A stretch of 64,000 bases of DNA, from NCBI GenBank assembly GCA_037893225.1, contig JAZGUH010000089.1, positions 372,001 to 436,000 of the forward strand, given 5' to 3'. The notes below the pieces were generated by a model. The model had not been told where the DNA came from. It made no database searches and was given only the letters and a program-made list of their open reading frames with translations. Shown one piece after another: positions 54,001 through 60,000 of the stretch (its first letter is position 1; each line of letters starts with the position of its first letter). This DNA is from Hippasteria phrygiana. Lineage: Eukaryota; Echinodermata; Asteroidea; Valvatida; Goniasteridae. A program made the position numbers and the translations under genes.

Positions 54001-57000
54001 TATTGTCAGGTCTGCCTCTCTGTTTCCTTAACAAACCTGCCGTCAGCTCCTGTCGGGATCAATAACGCTGTTCTATTCCTGACAGTCCTACAGAAAAAAA
54101 CCTTATTCATACTCTTCTTAATGATTGGTAAAATTAATGGATTTTTGTTGTTCCGAGATTGATGCAAGAGTTGTTTCAACAGTGACAAATTCAATTTATT
54201 TCTTTGATCTGGTAAAGTGGTGTCACTTATGTTTCACATCTATTATTCCCATGGATGTTTTTTTTTATGAAGTGCCAGTGCTTGCATGTGTAGAATATAT
54301 TTATTTAAAAATGTTTTGAAAGATTTACTGAGCAATATCTTCTGCTGAGCAGCCCCTACAAATCAGGCCCCAGACATCCTCCATATCCACCCAGTACTTG
54401 ACGGTTAGGATCGTTATTTTTTCATAAAAGCCAACTCTCTCCAGCATACAACTAAAGACATTGCTCGTCTGTCTGCTTCCCTGCATAGCCACGGCACATT
54501 CCTTTCAATCAAGTCTAAGGGCCTTCTCTTTGGAATTTTCTTAGAGGAACATTGACAGATAATGTGAAATAATTGACATCACCTCGGCACTCGTGATAAA
54601 AAGAGCAAGCCAAATTTGTAAAGATGTGTTTTTTCTCAGTGTGACAGCAGTAATGAAGATCATACCAGGCTTTTGAAATGCATTTTTTTTTATTGATAAA
54701 TGCTTTTATACTCGCCCGTGCAAGTGGAGCAACTATTCTTGGATGCATCTGAAAAGATAAGTTGCTGTCACGCCAAAAATCGACATAAATAATGGCTGAC
54801 AGGTGTTTCACGTCAAATTGTATTTTCAGATTCACTGGATGCCGGTTTAGAAATTCAATATTGACACATTCTGGTCAGCAAACTTACCAGGGGGGGGGGG
54901 ACCCTAAAGGAAGCCTTGATTTAAAGCCACTCACTGGCTTCATTTTAATTTGTTACGATGTTGTCTTTAGGTTACTAGATTTCAAGGTTTGGGTGTGGTT
55001 AAGCAGAAGAAACCTAGATTTGATAACTAATGTGATTGAGTGACGCCACTAATCGAGTCACATCGGTGTGGAATAAAACAACCAAATTTTAGCCTTTAAA
55101 TGATTCGGCTTAGATTGAAACATCAGGCCTTTGTCATTTTATCCAAGCATTTAGGAAAGTGGTAATAATGTAATTATCTTTAAGAGTGTGGAGGGGATTG
55201 GGAGTTTCTTATAATGTTTGAAAGTTTACAAGCATTTTCAAAACTACCCAGGAATGTTCGACATCTTTTTGTTTCAAAGATACATATTCTTCAAAATTGG
55301 TTACCATAAAAAAATAAAGGTTCTTAAAAATTGGAAGCTTGAAAGTAGGTTGTACACAGTGATAAGATATCTTTATTTTTTCATTTTTTCCCTTAAAAAT
55401 TTGTTACCTTAAAAATGCCTGTACCTGGCCTGGTTTTGATCTTGAACTGCCCCTGGCAGAAACATGGGTATAAAGGAAAGGAAGTAATACTGGAGTACAT
55501 GTAGTATGCAAGAGTCAAGAGTTGTCTTCCAAGGAGCTAGAGATGCCATGTGCCAACAACATACTTAACCCCGTTTCCCAGTTGGCGATAATTGACGGCG
55601 CAGACTGCATCGATCTCAAAGTCTAACCCGCTAAAAACAACCAGGCGAGTAAGTCTCTCGTTGTCGTGCATTAGCCATCAAGTCCATGAAACTGAGTTTC
55701 GGCACGGTTTCGGGATGCGCTGTGATGTGGTGCAGTGTATGAACTTAAGTCACGATATTGAACAAATCGCAAGTTGAACTCAACACCAGTTCTGTGAACT
55801 TGATTTCCCTCGTAGCTTGATATGCCATAAGCAATGAAGCCTTTGAAATCATTACTCAATTTGACGTGTGTTCAAAAGAACTCTTGTGTCTGGTTTGAAC
55901 CTTTGTGACTTTTATAATGGATCCTGCTTTGTAGAATGCAAACTGGTTTCTGCTTGTTAGTCTACCTCTCCTGCTGTCTGTCCATCTGTCTTCTCTTAAG
56001 TCGTGTCCACATGGACTTTTTTTGGTAAAACGTACAGAGACTGCTGTAAATTCGAACAGAGATTTTTCCATCTTCAACAATTTCCAATTTCCATCTTCAC
56101 ATCGACTGCTGTCAACTTTACCAAAATAAATCCATTGCGGACTGCCGGTAAACTGTCCAAATTTTTAAGTGTTGATCATCGGTTGTCCATTTATCCCTCC
56201 GCAGCAGGAACTTTTACAGGGCAACCGTGCAGCAGAAGAGTTACGTGGCCAGTTTTATGTCGCAGAAAGTCCAGATTTGTTCGCATAGATTTGTTCGTGT
56301 AGATGTAGCTTAATAAATGGCCTCAGTTTGCAGCTAGTTTGTAATCGGTCAAGAAAACAAAATCCTGGTTGCTCGGTTTCCCGCACAGTTTGTTTCTATT
56401 CTTTGTTTTGTCAGCCCAACTGCAGCTACGTTTGTTTTGATTCTAAACTCCAAATGTGTTTGTCTTTTGGTAGGTGATCCAAGAATCTCTGGACAACCTA
56501 CGACCTGACGTTGACCTCTTGAAGACACGTCAGAATGACCTCCTGGCCACAGCTAGCGAGAGAGAGCGTATCGCTATCTTGGAGGTGATGGAGCCCGCTG
56601 GGCAAGACTGGGACAGGGTCAACAGAGAGTATCGGGACAGACATGGGTAAGGCAAAGGGGGTTGTTCAATTCACTTCATTTTAGTCCAGTACACAGATAT
56701 GAAATTTGAAAAGGTATGACATCATCTAGACCTATAAATATGCGTATGAATAATGCATATGCTAATATGCTATTTTCAATGGTCAGTGTTCCACTGTGCC
56801 AGTTTTAGGTGTACGTTCTGTTTGAACTTTATCCCTGATTTTTGCTCTCATTTTTCTGCAAGATTATGAATGAAACTTGTTTATTTGTTTATTTACTTAT
56901 TTTTTAAATTTAAATTTGTTTAATTAATTAAGGGCAGGTTGAACCTGATAGGAATTTTTGTTTCCACCTCAGCCTTGCCTTCTCCACATCTTTTTTTGTA

Positions 57001-57037
57001 TCAATTTGTTTTCTATATCTGAATGTGGAGTGAAATA

Positions 57038-57077
<40 letters not shown>

Positions 57078-60000
57078 CATAATAATGCATAATAATTTCC
57101 ACGCTTTTTATGTCCTTAGTTTAAGTTTTCTGCTAATTTTATAAGTTTCTATTTTTGTTTCTGCATGTAGACGGTTTGAGCTGTGCCTAGAACAATGGAG
57201 GAAGTTCCACTGTGATATGAGGGACCTGGGCCAGTGGTTGAACCAAGCAGAGAAGATCATCCAGGACTGTCGCAACTCGGCCGGCCGCCTGGATATCAAC
57301 AAGGCTCGCACGAGGCAACTGGTGAGCACAAAAACGAACCATTCAGGGAGTCTTGAGGAAGATGAAGTTCTTTGAGATAAGCTTCTGCTGTATATTTAGT
57401 TATGACCAGTATTTGAGAAAAGTGTTTCAATACCTGTAACTCTATCCTGCAATTGCAGCAAGGTTCATGTTTATTACCCTAACCCTCTTAAATTCAACCA
57501 AATTCCACTACCATGTTTTGCTGGACTTTGATGGACTTTGATGGTCTTTGATGGACTTTGATGGTCTTTGATGGACTTTGATGGTCTTTGATGGACTTTG
57601 ATGGTCTTTGATGGACTTTGATGGTCTTTGATGGACTTGGATGGACTTCGATAGACTCTGATGGACTTTGATGGATTCAGGACTGGAGAGCCTTGGCACC
57701 ATTGTTTTACATTGTGCTTGATATCCCAATTGTTCTCGTGCAAAGAATGTACCATTTTTTTCTGCACAGTGTTGGATTTTGGTGGATTCAGGATGCTTCT
57801 TATAAATAAAAAAAAACAGCAAGGGTTTTTTATTAAGTAAGTGTTCATCCTTCCTCCCCCTCTGACTTCCAACAGAGTTTGGAAGAAGGCATCGCCAACC
57901 ATCAAAGCATGGTCAGCTCGCTCAACAACAATGGCGAGACCATCATCGCCCAGACATCCACGCCAGACGGCGGCATGATGAAGGACAAACTGGACGGACT
58001 CAACGCAAGGTGGCGGTCAGTCTGCACAGAGGTCACTTCATGGAAAGAAAGGTGGGTCCTAGTTAGGGGTTACACTATATCTTGACCGACATCGGTGTTA
58101 AAATTTCAAAAGGAGTATATTGTTGGCTTGGAATTGTAGCTGGCATATTTTCCAAGATTTGAAACAAAGATGCAGGATTTTAAGTCACCCTTCACATTTT
58201 TGTCCAGTGCTGCATAATTTGCAACCTTAAACTCGGTCATTTAACGTCACTTAACGTCACTTAAGCACAGCTTACATGTAGCTTTGAAATTATTCTGGAA
58301 ACAGTCGCAGAAACACTTCACTGAATGATAAAAAGGATGGATTCTCACAGGAATCACGCAATTTTTAAAACCCTAGTGACAGATTTGAAGAAAATGCAAC
58401 TTTGGTTTTGTTGATTACAACACATTCTTGGGAACCCTACCAGTGATTGATGGGCAGGCAACTGCATGGTTGTAATGAATAACCAGCTATCAATCAATAA
58501 ATTGTAATCAGCGATTCACTTTATAGTCTTTCACGCTTAAAATAAGTGGGCATTCCCTCCCTCAGACTTTGAAAAATTCTAACTGATAAATTGATCTCAA
58601 ACACGTCAGACCATCAACAGATGAAGATGAAGTTTCAAATTGCATGCAAGTTATCCTGAAATCCCCTGTTGTAATTAGCATGTGGGTGGTGTTGATTACA
58701 GCACTAAGGAATTACCTTCTGACCTCCTTTTAGAGCGAGTGCACGGAGCTATCTGGGCCAAATTTCATGGAATCTCTCACGCTTGATTCTGCGCTTACAG
58801 CTTGCAATTTTGTGCTAACTGGGCTAGCAAAGAAATACTCTATAAAAATGCTGTACGCACAGAATTCTTAGTTACGGGATGCATGCATGTGCACATGCCA
58901 ATATTTCTTGCTAATCTATGAAATATGCTGACCGTAAAGCACAGGATTTTCTGCTACAATTAGCGGTGATTTTTTGCGAATTGATTTGTGTTGGTTTTAT
59001 GTTGTAGGTTTGAAGATGGCGGTGAGCAGCTGGAGGGATACCGGGAAGAGTTTGAGGAGCTTCAGTCATGGCTGGATGAATGCCAAGGCCTGATGGAAGG
59101 CCCTCAACCGATCCCGGGAGATGACCAGTCGTTGCAGAACCTCCTAGACAAAGTCAAGGTAGGTTCTAATGCTGGGGTTGATTTCAAAGCACCAGATTGG
59201 CTTAGCAGAGAAAAGTTTTCCTATAATAGGGTAATAGGCATTGCTTGTGAATGGTAAGATCTGTTCCACCTGATTAATATGTCATGAATATTCATTACAG
59301 GAGCGAGAGAGACAACTGCCCTCTAGAGGAGACATCGGTAACCACGTCAACAAGTCTGGCCAAGGGCTCCTCAGCAGCGGTACTCTTAGTGATAGTCTGG
59401 TATCGGATATTACCATGGAACTCAAAGAAGTCAATGTACAATTACAAAAGGTTGGTGTGCTCAGGTTACTGAAGTTGTTTTGAACGTTTTGGGAAAAAAG
59501 TAGGAAAAAATTCATTGACATTTTTTATGATAATTATTTTTTGTTTGCCTTTGAGAAACAACTAGCTTAAGTTTGAAAAGCTAATTTTGTTGATTTGTAT
59601 ATTTCAGGTCAATTCAATCAGCAGTTTGCTGGAGTTTAATTCATTTTCATAATTATTTTTTTATTTAATTAATTTCTTTTTTAAACTGAAGAAAATGTTT
59701 ATTATTTGACCAGGTGTCCACGGCTCTTCCCAAGTACTGCGTACAGCTGGAGGAATGTCTTCACAACACCAGATCCTTCCTGGAGGAATTGGGTGAGCTG
59801 GGCAAATGGCTGAGTGCCACCATGGACCTCCTCAAGACACAGCACGGACCCGTTGGATCCGTCACGTCGGATGATGGAGATGATTCCATTATTGTGGACC
59901 CTAAGGTATGTTGTAGAATCAGGGCGAAATTTCATGGAGCCGCGTAGCAGGGAAAATATCGAATTTTCTTGCTTAGCAAAAATCTGCTGTGGACCAGTCA

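Larger units (their letters stand above)
28323..56473 (+). other. 28-kb intron 8-9 (counterpart of human intron 42)
   Basis: No coding gene was recognised on either strand; all open frames are short and lack domains. It holds MITEs at 32500, 35975, 36344, 41761, 43729, 49970 and 52275, an (ATGTAC)n tract, an ATTT-rich tract, ten of the window's eleven long G or C homopolymers and a promoter-like cluster at 50563-50780, each listed separately. The rest appears unique and AT-rich, with many TAATTA-type homeodomain-like words, and could hold regulatory elements. Acceptor CTTTTGGTAG. Confidence 0.65.
57322..57875 (+). other. Intron 10-11 (counterpart of human intron 44)
   Basis: Only 554 bp, GT-AG, acceptor CTGACTTCCAACAG. 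Most of it is a decayed MITE with a decamer minisatellite. Confidence 0.85.

Noticed and set aside
57474..57905. 143-codon minus-strand frame with repeated SKSIKDHQSP blocks
   Set aside because: Generated by the decamer minisatellite and antisense to exon 11.
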